Position numbers and translations under genes: made by a program | Notes under the pieces: model-generated | The model's database searches: none | The model's input: only the letters and a program-made list of their open reading frames with translations | Told to the model about the DNA's origin: nothing | Part shown: positions 1 through 7,309 of the stretch, piece after piece | How the letters are laid out: every line of letters starts with the position of its first letter | How positions within the stretch are numbered: position 1 is the stretch's first letter | Assembly: GCA_042091375.1 (NCBI GenBank) | Contig: JBELHO010000034.1 | Coordinates: 1-35,145, forward strand | DNA: 35,145 bases | Direction: 5' to 3' | Source of the DNA: JBELHO01 sp042091375 | GTDB taxonomy: Bacteria; Pseudomonadota; Gammaproteobacteria; Enterobacterales; Alteromonadaceae

Positions 1-740
1 CATGTTATTCGCTGATAATGCACAAGTTCAGCCAGCAGTTCAGTTCGCTTTCGAAACACACAACCAACCAAAAAAAATAAACCAAAGAAACCAAAAGACC
101 ACCATTGAGGATATAATTTATCGGCGGGGGGAAAGGGCACAAAAGGCACTGCCAACAACGTTGGCACCATCATTAAGGGCAATAATATCAGTAATATTTT
201 CACTGTGATTAAATTGAATAATCTGTGCATCAATATTGGTATAAATTTCATAAGAGCGGCCAACAATAGACAAAAATAAAACAGATTTAACAAAAACCAC
301 AGGTGTAAGGTACCTATCTCAAGCTCACTATCAATAGGTGATAGATTGCTCATGTAATCTAATATAGGTACATTGGTATCTATGTGCTCAATAGCCCAGA
401 AAACTATCCCAAAGCTAGTAAGTAAAACCAGAGGTAAAAAAATAATAAAAGGCAAAAAGATCCGTTTTAACCTATTGACCAAAAATCCTTTTATTTCCTG
501 TTTCTCAATCAGTAGCAAAGCAAAATAACCCGAGATTAAAAAAAACAGGGGCATCCTAAAACTGTGTATTGCTACGAAAAACACATCAAAAAATGCAGAA
601 TTGACACTATCAGCAGTTAACCACGTCGGTTGAGACATTGGACTATAAGCCAATGCAGCGTGTAATAAAATACCGAGTAACATGGCTAACGCGCGAGTAT
701 TATCTAAATAATGTAAACGTTCTGACATAAAATAATTCAT
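1..740 (-). CDS. Acyltransferase-3 family membrane protein (partial, C-terminus beyond the left edge)
   Basis: I translated this frame by hand: it stays open from an ATG at 740 to the window edge, about 246 residues, so the 3' end is missing. The N-terminus reads HYLDNTRALAMLLGILLHAA, followed by FRMPLFFLISGYF, a basic loop (NRLKRIFLPF) and LHLWFLLNLFYF. This is the pattern of the Acyl_transf_3 / OpgC (MdoC)-like family of multi-pass inner-membrane proteins, which transfer acyl groups such as succinyl or acetyl to periplasmic or surface glycans. His in the first membrane segment and the FRMPLFF segment are family hallmarks. At least five hydrophobic segments are visible. A second in-frame ATG at 728 (MSERLHYL) is an equally plausible start, since neither has a clear ribosome binding site. 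The substrate cannot be told from this part. Confidence 0.82.
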   Translation of the reverse strand, partial: MNYFMSERLHYLDNTRALAMLLGILLHAALAYSPMSQPTWLTADSVNSAFFDVFFVAIHSFRMPLFFLISGYFALLLIEKQEIKGFLVNRLKRIFLPFIIFLPLVLLTSFGIVFWAIEHIDTNVPILDYMSNLSPIDSELEIGTLHLWFLLNLFYFCLLLAALMKFIPILMHRLFNLITVKILLILLPLMMVPTLLAVPFVPFPPADKLYPQWWSFGFFGLFFLVGCVFRKRTELLAELVHYQRIT

Positions 741-1312
741 TTTTATTACAAAAGAATAGAAATTAACACAAAAAACAATTATTAAAAACAAAAAATTAAC
801 AAATCTGAATTTTGTTCTCGGCAATAACTTTAATGATGGAGATCAAAAAGGTCGAATGTCCAATTTCAAAGTGAACGGTTTTCTGCTCGCAATGGCCTAT
901 GACCTATCCATTGACACTGCAACCCAAAAGAACCAACTATCGGCGATAATAAAACCAATTAATAAATGTTATAAAAGACAATAAGCTGCAATTAACCCCA
1001 GAGAGATTAACTCTTCGCCAAAGTAGTACACTGGTACAAGGCTAAACGCAAGTTAAGCTATATACGTAAACTAGGCCTTGCTCAGAATGTTAAACCCATC
1101 AGGCTCAAGTAGCAGCATTAGATAAAACCTTTGCGTCATTAGATGTAATGCCAGGGGAATACTTGGTTTCAATGGGTTTCAATGGGTTTCAATGGGTTTC
1201 AATGGGTTTCAATGAGTTTCAATGCAAGCAACATTAAAGCTGTTGAAGCACCCATATAAGATTTAATTAACTGTCTTTGTTGATCACCATTAATGAACAT
1301 TTTTGAGTAAGG
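741..1312. other. Gap of about 570 bp with decayed coding scraps
   Basis: No intact gene. The first 90 bases are very AT-rich and would hold the promoter of the leftward acyltransferase. On the plus strand a 33-codon stretch (1011-1109) reads LFAKVVHWYKAKRKLSYIRK and continues to a TAG at 1110. A shifted frame then continues as QVAALDKTFASLDVMPGEYL into the 10-bp repeat and ends at 1234. The two pieces look like one degraded coding region interrupted by a frameshift. I cannot assign a family; a transposase remnant is possible but unproven. Confidence 0.4.
1165..1224. repeat. 10-bp tandem repeat, six units
   Basis: Five exact copies of GGTTTCAATG run from 1165 to 1214, and a sixth copy starting with A instead of G ends at 1224. 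Because the unit is 10 bp the repeat shifts reading frame at every copy, so it is unlikely to code. It lies in the remnant region downstream of the nuclease fusion gene and looks like replication slippage. There are no spacers, so it is not a CRISPR array. Confidence 0.95.
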
Positions 1313-3412
1313 TCATTCTTGACTCATGATCAATAGTTGCGCCGCAGCCGCTGCGTCGTCTAGTGCTCTATGGTGGTGTTTTAAATCAATATCAAAATGT
1401 TTGCTTAGTGCCCCCAATGAATAGGATGGTAAACCTTTAAATGCTTGCCGAGACAATTGCACTGTGCACAATTTAGGGCGTTTAAACTGGCGACCACAAC
1501 GCTCGAATTCAGTGCGAATAAAGTGGTAATCAAAATTGACATTATGGGCAACGAAAATACAGTTTTGAGTGAAATGATCTATTTGTTCAAGCACATCTGC
1601 GAAACTCGGTTGACCAATGACCATGTGAGCACTTATACCTGTTAAGCGAGTAATAGCTGCGGGTATATGACGTTGAGGATCGATTAGGGATTGCCAACGC
1701 GCTACCACTTCACCGTTAATCACTTTGACCATACCCACTTCGATCACTCGGTGTTGTTGGTGTTTACCGCCAGTCGTTTCAACATCTACCACCACATAAG
1801 CTTGTTGCGGATCGTCAAACCACTCAACTTGAGTAATAGCGACAGTAAATCCAGCTCGCTGCAATTGCCTGATCGTCAATAATTGATTGCGCCGAACACT
1901 GTCTCCTGGCGCTTTGATTTCCTCAAACATCAGTTGCTTTTGATGAACCCGCATAAGATCGGGAAAGCCATCACTGTAAGTGGCAAAGTCTTTAGCCATA
2001 ACGCGCAATACAGTGACTAAAGCTTGGCGATCAGCATATTCAAAAAACAGCGCAATATACTCGAGTAACTTAGGATGCCATCTAAATAGTCCGTTGGCTT
2101 TACCGTAATAGCGCCCGCATTGCTGAGTAAAAAATAACAGAGGATCAGCGCTATCAAGCAAACATTGTAATCGCTCCTCAATATCAACTTGGCAAGTTTG
2201 GTAAAATTGATTGTTGCGCAACATCTCAGGTTGCCTATCAAAGGCAGTAACCAGGGCATTTTTTTCGAATAACAGTGGCCAAAAGGTGAGTCCAAACAAT
2301 GCTCGCCACAAACGGTTTTCAGTGCGGATCACCTGATCGCCTTGACTGCGATACTTGGTTGCCACGCCTACTTCAACACTCTGTTTATAGTTAATATCAA
2401 TTTCTAACGTTTGACTGCTGGCTCGCAACATATCTGTGGTTGGGCTAGTGCGTTTACCGGCGAATTTTCTCGCATAGAAATCCTCGGCAAATAACGCCAT
2501 CACATCACTGGCAGGATCTTGCATCAGCTGTTGTAGTTGTTGCTCAACTTGCGGTTTGTTTCCTCGACGGTATTGCTCGCGCAGCCATAGCTCTTGCGCA
2601 GCACTGTGATTAGATCCGCGCAAACAAGTTAAGGCGTATGTTATATCGTGTTTTAACCACGCTTTTCCCAATTGATAAAGGAACTTATCTTTGAAAACAT
2701 AACCGTTATCGCTGCTGACTTCAGGTAACTGACTCAACTCGTAGCGCTCAGCAAGACTTGTCTTAGCACATTGTAATAACCCTCCGTAATAATAAGCTCC
2801 TTGCGCATCTTTAACATCCCTGAAGCGCCTTCCCTGCGCTTGTGTATTTTGGTGAGTGCGCATCACACCGAGATCGCGCATTGAAAATTGATTAAGACGA
2901 GCCCCTATGCGGCCAAAATATAAAAACAATAAAAAGCGCAGGTGAGGAGTGAAGGCTGCATATAGGTGAGTATCAGCCAAACATTGCCCTTGCACAATAG
3001 GATCAATGTGTTGCTGAAATAAGGCTTGTAATGTTGCCTTATTAGCACTAGCTATACCGCTTGTCATTTGAATACTCTTTAAACATTCAACTAACTCTGC
3101 TTTAGTCAGGGCTTCACAGAGCTCGTCTGAAGGAGCCTTATAAGGCGCACTAAGCCATTTGCTGTCGATCAGGTGTTGTACTTGCTGCTGAGGCTTGTCA
3201 ATTTCATCGTAAGTTAGGGTGTGACGAGCAAAAACACTGTGTTTGCGATTCGCTGCACGGGCAACAACACACTGCATTGGCTTTGCCAATTGTCTAAAAT
3301 CAGCGATAAATTGCCGAGTCTCTCGTGGCAGTAAATCATGACTCTCACCATCAAAAAAAGCTAAAAATTCGTGAAAATGACTCAGGTAATAATAAACGGG
3401 CAACTGTTTCAT
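1313..3412 (-). CDS. FAN1-like VRR-NUC nuclease fused to a DEDDh (DnaQ-like) 3'-5' exonuclease
   Basis: 699 residues. Residues about 1-530 look like bacterial FAN1-type proteins: a SAP-like N-terminal part, LYFGRIGARLNQFSMRDLG (about 164-182), a conserved Glu in ENRLWRALFG (about 365), and the VRR-NUC core with GFPDL (D485), EIK (E498, K500) and SVRRNQ. FAN1 enzymes cut branched or flap DNA and act in interstrand-crosslink repair. Residues about 538-699 are a complete DEDDh exonuclease: VVDVETTG (D543, E545), AHNVNFD (D628) and HRALDDA (H681, D686), as in the DNA polymerase III epsilon family. All catalytic residues of both modules appear present, so both may be active. Start ATG has AAGAG upstream. 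The gene stands alone. I infer a repair nuclease that couples flap incision with 3'-end resection. The domain calls are firm, the function is inferred. Confidence 0.88.
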   Translation of the reverse strand: MKQLPVYYYLSHFHEFLAFFDGESHDLLPRETRQFIADFRQLAKPMQCVVARAANRKHSVFARHTLTYDEIDKPQQQVQHLIDSKWLSAPYKAPSDELCEALTKAELVECLKSIQMTSGIASANKATLQALFQQHIDPIVQGQCLADTHLYAAFTPHLRFLLFLYFGRIGARLNQFSMRDLGVMRTHQNTQAQGRRFRDVKDAQGAYYYGGLLQCAKTSLAERYELSQLPEVSSDNGYVFKDKFLYQLGKAWLKHDITYALTCLRGSNHSAAQELWLREQYRRGNKPQVEQQLQQLMQDPASDVMALFAEDFYARKFAGKRTSPTTDMLRASSQTLEIDINYKQSVEVGVATKYRSQGDQVIRTENRLWRALFGLTFWPLLFEKNALVTAFDRQPEMLRNNQFYQTCQVDIEERLQCLLDSADPLLFFTQQCGRYYGKANGLFRWHPKLLEYIALFFEYADRQALVTVLRVMAKDFATYSDGFPDLMRVHQKQLMFEEIKAPGDSVRRNQLLTIRQLQRAGFTVAITQVEWFDDPQQAYVVVDVETTGGKHQQHRVIEVGMVKVINGEVVARWQSLIDPQRHIPAAITRLTGISAHMVIGQPSFADVLEQIDHFTQNCIFVAHNVNFDYHFIRTEFERCGRQFKRPKLCTVQLSRQAFKGLPSYSLGALSKHFDIDLKHHHRALDDAAAAAQLLIMSQE

Positions 3413-3778
3413 GTTTGACTCTTATTTAGTGCAGTAAAATACCACACCAAGCACTGCACAAAAAAAACACTGTATATAAAAACAGTTACCTAGTCAAATT
3501 CAAATGAGCCAATTGATGTCAGTATCCTTTACTGTCTGAGGTTGGATTTAATTAAGACTAACTGAACAGACGATTTGTCGGTTAGGGTTAGAATGAGAAA
3601 CACATCGGGTATTTTGATTGAGAATTAGGGTAAGTGTTTTTCATAACTTGTCATTTATAATTTTTATCATTTAACCTCTTTATCGACTCTCTTATAGCAA
3701 TAATTAAGCATCGTTGACAAATCAAAAACAGCATCGACTAGATCGCGTTTTTTGATCAGCCCGTTGTGTTGTGAATTG
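3413..3778. other. Gap between cydB and the nuclease gene
   Basis: About 366 bp with no gene. I looked on the minus strand for a small CydX-like subunit just after cydB and saw none. A TTGACA at 3714-3719 has no good -10 partner and no gene downstream on the plus strand. A hairpin near 3721-3756 is listed separately. Confidence 0.5.
3721..3756 (-). terminator. Possible terminator hairpin after cydB
   Basis: ATCAAAAA (3721-3728) pairs with TTTTTGAT (3749-3756). Inside, GC-ATC can pair with GAT-C-GC around a GACTA loop, with small bulges. It lies 23 bp past the cydB stop. The AT-only outer stem and internal bulges make it a weak, possibly bidirectional terminator. Confidence 0.3.
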
Positions 3779-4777
3779 TCAATAATACTCCAACGGTCTG
3801 ACTTTTCCCCAAAAGACTCTGTATGAAAATACCGTGTACATAAATATACAAGGGATCACCACCAGTGCACCATATAGCAAGAATTGCAACGACTCAGTTG
3901 CAGCAGCAGATTGCCATATGGTTAAGGTATTAGGAACAATAAATGGATAAAAGCTGATCAGTAACCCTAAGAAACAACAGATAAATATGGCAATGGTTAT
4001 GGCGAAATTTAACCAGCAAGGTACTGTGCTTTTTTTAATCGATAAAGACAGTAACCAATGATTTAAAGCAAGCAGACAAAAACAAAACAGTGGTAAATTC
4101 AATAAGTAAATTGCTTGTGGCAGTGTGAACCATACTTTCATCACAGCAGGGTTAATTATTGGGTTTATTGAGCAAACGCTTAAAATAGCAAAAAACGTTA
4201 TCCGTCCGCAATTTTTTGCCCATAATTTGGCTTTGGCTTGCAATGCTCCCTCTGTTTTCATGATCAACCAGCAGGCACCAATCAAACAATAGGCGGCACA
4301 AACCCCCAAACCCGACAAAATGGAAAAGCCAATACTGGTGGGGGTGTATTGAAATTGCATAATATACATGCCCAACATAAACCCCTGAGTAAATGCGGTC
4401 AAAATCGAGCCAGCTTTAAATAACTTATCCCACAATCCCTTGTTTTCCGGTTTGACTTTAGCTCTAAAATCAAAGGCAACACCGCGTAAAATCAAGCCGA
4501 TCAGCATTAGACTCATAGGAATGTATAGCGCCCCTAAAATCAAGTTGTGGGCGCTCGGAAACACTATCAATAATAGGCCAACAGCCAGCACTAACCAGGT
4601 TTCATTGGCATCCCAAAATGGACCAATTGACGCTATCATGGTATCACTTTGTTGTTGATCTTTTAGCGGCATTAACATACCCACGCCAAGATCGTATCCG
4701 TCGAGCAGAGCATATAGCAATAATGACAACGCCAGTAAGCCAGCATATATTAAAATAACTTGTTCGCTATCAAACAC
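3779..4777 (-). CDS. cydB: Cytochrome bd-type quinol oxidase subunit II
   Basis: 332 residues from a GTG at 4777. I chose this start because AAGGAGG sits six bases upstream of the GTG and because the upstream ATG at 4798 would add MKIRRHK, which is only the translated ribosome binding site. The protein begins FDSEQVILIYAG and has LLDGYDLGVGMLMPL and FWDANETWLVLAVG, the classic CydB signatures, and about eight or nine membrane segments. With CydA it forms the inner-membrane oxidase that takes electrons from quinol and reduces oxygen to water. The gene overlaps the end of cydA by 8 bp (the shared bases read GTGTTTGA), so the two are translationally coupled. It is the last gene of a regulator-cydA-cydB operon. 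Confidence 0.95.
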   Translation of the reverse strand: MFDSEQVILIYAGLLALSLLLYALLDGYDLGVGMLMPLKDQQQSDTMIASIGPFWDANETWLVLAVGLLLIVFPSAHNLILGALYIPMSLMLIGLILRGVAFDFRAKVKPENKGLWDKLFKAGSILTAFTQGFMLGMYIMQFQYTPTSIGFSILSGLGVCAAYCLIGACWLIMKTEGALQAKAKLWAKNCGRITFFAILSVCSINPIINPAVMKVWFTLPQAIYLLNLPLFCFCLLALNHWLLSLSIKKSTVPCWLNFAITIAIFICCFLGLLISFYPFIVPNTLTIWQSAAATESLQFLLYGALVVIPCIFMYTVFSYRVFWGKVRPLEYY

Positions 4778-6137
4778 CTTGTGCCTCCTTATTTTCATCT
4801 AAGCTTGCAGAGAGTCGCTTGTAGGGGTGGTATTCCTCAATATCAACGGCTTTATTTGCCATGCCAAACACGGTTTTAATGTACCAATAAAGCAAAAATA
4901 TGTAGGTCAACAGGTAAAGCGTTAAGGTGAAAGCGATGGATTGCGATGGTTGTTGTGTTACCGCCTGCTCAGTAGTCAAAATACCTGAAACAAGAAATGG
5001 TTGACGTCCGATCTCAGTCACATACCAACCGGCAAGTGTTGCCAGCCAACCAATAAATGTGGTGGCCACAAAGGCGGTTAATAGCCAAGTTGGTGCAGAC
5101 CCATTGCGCTTGCGCATCACCACGCACCCCAGCCATGATAGGCCAAGCATAAGTACACCTGAGCCAACCATGATCCTAAATGCATAAAATATGGGAGCCA
5201 TTGGTGGCGCATGCGGTTCAAACTCATTCAGGCCTTTGATCTCACCATCGGCATCGTGTGTTAAAATGATACTCGCTAACTTGGGGATCCCTATGGCCCA
5301 ATCGTTTTGCCGTTTTTCCTGATCGGGAATGGCAAATAACAGTAGCGGAACCCCTTGCTGAGTTTGCCAAACTCCCTCCATCGCAGCGACCTTTTGAGGT
5401 TGATGTTCGAGTGTATTGAGGCCGTGAAGATCGCCTACAAAAATTTGAATTGGGGTAAGGATAGCGGCAACTAGCACAGCAATTTTTAAGGTGATCCTAG
5501 GTGCTTTTTTGTCGTCACCTTTGAGCAGACGGTATGCCGAAATACCGGCAATAAAAAAACTTGCGGTTAAACCTGATGCCAGCAAGGTATGCATTAATCG
5601 ATAGGGAAATGATGGATTAAAAATGATCTTAAACCAATCCACCGCATAAACCACGCCCTCGCGGATCTCATAACCCTCGGGAGTGTGCATCCAAGAGTTT
5701 AGGGCTAAAATCCAAAATGCTGATAATGTCGTTCCCACTGCTACCAAAAATGTCGCGAGTGTGTGCAGCCAAGGCGAAACTCTATGGATGCCAAACAACA
5801 TAATACCAAGAAATGTTGCCTCCATGAAAAACGCGGTAAGTACCTCGTAACCTAATAGCGGCCCAGCAACATTGCCGACAGTCTCCATAAAACCGGGCCA
5901 ATTGGTACCAAATTGAAAACTCATGGTAATACCGCTAACAACACCCAGAGCGAAAGTCAGTGCAAATACCTTGACCCAAAAACGATAAATTCGCATCCAA
6001 ACTGGGTGTTGAGTCAATTGATATTTCACCTTAAAGAACACCAAAAACCACGCGAGTGCGATTGTTATTGTAGGGAATAAAATGTGAAAACTAATATTTG
6101 CAGCGAATTGAATACGAGACAAAATTAATGGATCCAT
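4770..6137 (-). CDS. cydA: Cytochrome bd-type quinol oxidase subunit I, short Q-loop (CIO) type
   Basis: 455 residues from the ATG at 6137. AAGGAGG lies nine bases upstream and runs straight into the GTG at 6146, which is therefore too close to be used. Heme ligands are visible: H18 (FAANISFHILFP), H183 (YRLMHTLLASG) and M323 (FRIMVGSG). E98 and E106 (GYEVLTAFFMEATF) and the GRQP motif at 377-380 are also present. The periplasmic quinol loop keeps QPQKVAAMEG but lacks the long C-terminal insertion of E. coli CydA (about 520 residues), placing it with the cyanide-insensitive oxidases (CioA). It should support respiration at low oxygen or in the presence of inhibitors of heme-copper oxidases. 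It starts 20 bp after the stop of the upstream regulator, in the same operon. Confidence 0.95.
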   Translation of the reverse strand: MDPLILSRIQFAANISFHILFPTITIALAWFLVFFKVKYQLTQHPVWMRIYRFWVKVFALTFALGVVSGITMSFQFGTNWPGFMETVGNVAGPLLGYEVLTAFFMEATFLGIMLFGIHRVSPWLHTLATFLVAVGTTLSAFWILALNSWMHTPEGYEIREGVVYAVDWFKIIFNPSFPYRLMHTLLASGLTASFFIAGISAYRLLKGDDKKAPRITLKIAVLVAAILTPIQIFVGDLHGLNTLEHQPQKVAAMEGVWQTQQGVPLLLFAIPDQEKRQNDWAIGIPKLASIILTHDADGEIKGLNEFEPHAPPMAPIFYAFRIMVGSGVLMLGLSWLGCVVMRKRNGSAPTWLLTAFVATTFIGWLATLAGWYVTEIGRQPFLVSGILTTEQAVTQQPSQSIAFTLTLYLLTYIFLLYWYIKTVFGMANKAVDIEEYHPYKRLSASLDENKEAQGV

Positions 6138-6157
6138 ATTGATCACCCTCCTTAGGT

Positions 6158-6697
6158 TTATCCATCTTTTTTCAATTTTTTGGTGAGATCTAATATTTTA
6201 CCCACACCGTTACCTAACATCATAAGCCGCTTGAGTGATTCTGGCTGCAATCCTTGTAATTCGATGGTCCACTTGTCAACCTGCTCCAACAGACCGTGAA
6301 TATCTTCTAATTGCTGATGTGCGTACATATCAGTGTCATTGCTAGTTCGCTCTAGTAATAAATTTCTCAGCAAAGATAAAGTCGGCTCTATCTCTCGCTT
6401 TCTTCGCTCTTCAAGCACTCGATTGGCCATATCCCAAATAGTACCTAAGGCCGAAAAATAATCTTTGCGATCGCCGGCAACATGAGACACTTTAACCAGC
6501 CGCCAAGCCTGTAACTCTTTCACTCCCATACTGACGTTGCCCCTCGAAATATTCAGGGTTTCACTTAATTGATTGGCGGTCATTGGTGCCTCAGTTACCA
6601 CCAACAAGGCATACAATTGACCAACGGTGCGATTAAATCCCCATCGGCTTCCCATCTCGCCAAAATGCATGACAAAAGACTCAACAACAGGTGTCAT
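6158..6697 (-). CDS. GbsR/MarR-family transcriptional regulator of the cyd operon
   Basis: 179 residues from the ATG at 6697, which has AAGGG six bases upstream; a TTG two codons earlier lacks this spacing. The N-terminal part has MHFGEMGSRWGFNRTVGQLY followed by a winged helix-turn-helix (MTANQLSETLNISRGNVSMG, then KELQAWRLVK and GDRKDYFSA as the wing). This is the pattern of the GbsR subgroup of MarR-like regulators. The C-terminal half is helical with LLEQVDKWTIELQGL and is probably the dimerisation or ligand region. It is the first gene of the operon with cydA and cydB. The palindrome in its own promoter suggests autoregulation, probably repression, of the oxidase. The signal sensed is unknown; no cysteines or heme-binding motif stand out. 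Confidence 0.85.
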   Translation of the reverse strand: MTPVVESFVMHFGEMGSRWGFNRTVGQLYALLVVTEAPMTANQLSETLNISRGNVSMGVKELQAWRLVKVSHVAGDRKDYFSALGTIWDMANRVLEERRKREIEPTLSLLRNLLLERTSNDTDMYAHQQLEDIHGLLEQVDKWTIELQGLQPESLKRLMMLGNGVGKILDLTKKLKKDG

Positions 6698-6711
6698 AAA
6701 CAACCCTTAAA

Positions 6712-6745
6712 TTATAAAGTTTCAGAAATTACTGAAACTTTATAA
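6712..6745. promoter_or_regulatory. Perfect inverted repeat, likely operator of the regulator-cydAB operon
   Basis: TTATAAAGTTTCAG (6712-6725) and CTGAAACTTTATAA (6732-6745) are exact reverse complements around a 6-base spacer AAATTA. The site lies 15 bp upstream of the regulator ATG and overlaps the predicted -10 and transcription start. Its size and symmetry fit a dimeric winged-helix regulator. A single half-like copy (CTGAAACTT) recurs at 7019-7027. Confidence 0.8.
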
Positions 6746-6765
6746 AATTTAGCTACTAATGTCAA
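6739..6765 (-). promoter_or_regulatory. Predicted sigma-70 promoter of the regulator-cydAB operon
   Basis: Reading the minus strand, TTGACA at 6765-6760 is followed after 15 bases by TATAAA at 6744-6739. The spacer is shorter than the usual 17; a 17-base spacer would give the poorer TAAAGT. The start point would fall inside the inverted repeat. A second TATAAT at 6716-6711 is too close to the ATG to leave room for the ribosome binding site. Confidence 0.5.
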
Positions 6766-7275
6766 TACTGCATTGCTTGTTGTTAAACAACATCAATAGC
6801 AAATGTGCTCTGCTCCTCAGCTGGTAATCTAATTGTTAAATGAATAATTAGGTAAAAACTAATAACGCCGTTACTCATAGACATTAATGCCATGTATAGC
6901 GCTTAAACAACAAAGGGGAGCAGTTACAATTGACGCGAGTTATTTTTATTTGATAATTTCGAGCAGTGTTTTGTTTGGTCATTTGCGCGAATGTGTTGTA
7001 TTTAACAAGGCTTAATTTCTGAAACTTACTGTATTACATTTGAATATAGCTGTAGAGATTTTACATTAACTAGCGCTGTATCAGCTAAACAATAATTAAT
7101 GATCAGCCAAGGTGCTGAACATAAACATCCATGTGATATTAACGGCAAAACATTATAACTATAAGCCCATAAAAACTAGCAGCTGCAAAATACCGCGGCA
7201 ATTTCGAGGTAAGCGCAAGCCTTGGCTTGAACAGAGTTCAGTGGGTTTTTGCTCTGTCCAAGTGATGTTTTATTG
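6746..7275. other. Gap between the cyd operon and the Lon-like protease gene
   Basis: Roughly 530 bp without a credible gene. It contains the -35 of the cyd promoter, a lone half-site CTGAAACTT at 7019-7027, and an imperfect inverted repeat (CTTGAACAGAG 7226-7236 and CTCTGTCCAAG 7252-7262, one mismatch) around a T-rich loop. A 102-codon plus-strand frame starting at 7112 runs into the protease gene and has no family resemblance. Confidence 0.45.
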
Positions 7276-7309
7276 CAAAACAAAGAGTAACTGTTTGCTA
7301 GAGTTACTC
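7276..7309 (-). terminator. Rho-independent-type terminator of the Lon-like gene
   Basis: GAGTAACT (7285-7292) and AGTTACTC (7302-7309) are exact reverse complements with a 9-base loop. On the minus strand the hairpin is followed by TTTGTTTTG. The upstream arm includes the stop codon of the protease gene, so the terminator overlaps the coding end. The stem has only three G:C pairs, so strength is moderate. Confidence 0.55.

Noticed and set aside
1165..1224. Regularly spaced repeats as a possible CRISPR array
   Set aside because: The copies are directly adjacent with no spacers and are only 10 bp long.
3714..3719. TTGACA as a plus-strand promoter
   Set aside because: No -10 at 16-18 bases and no gene on the plus strand downstream.
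3413..3778. A small CydX-like subunit after cydB
   Set aside because: No short hydrophobic frame of the expected W-Y-F-rich type appears on the minus strand.
4770..4798. ATG at 4798 as the cydB start
   Set aside because: It would translate the ribosome binding site itself; the GTG at 4777 has AAGGAGG at ideal spacing and fits the family length.
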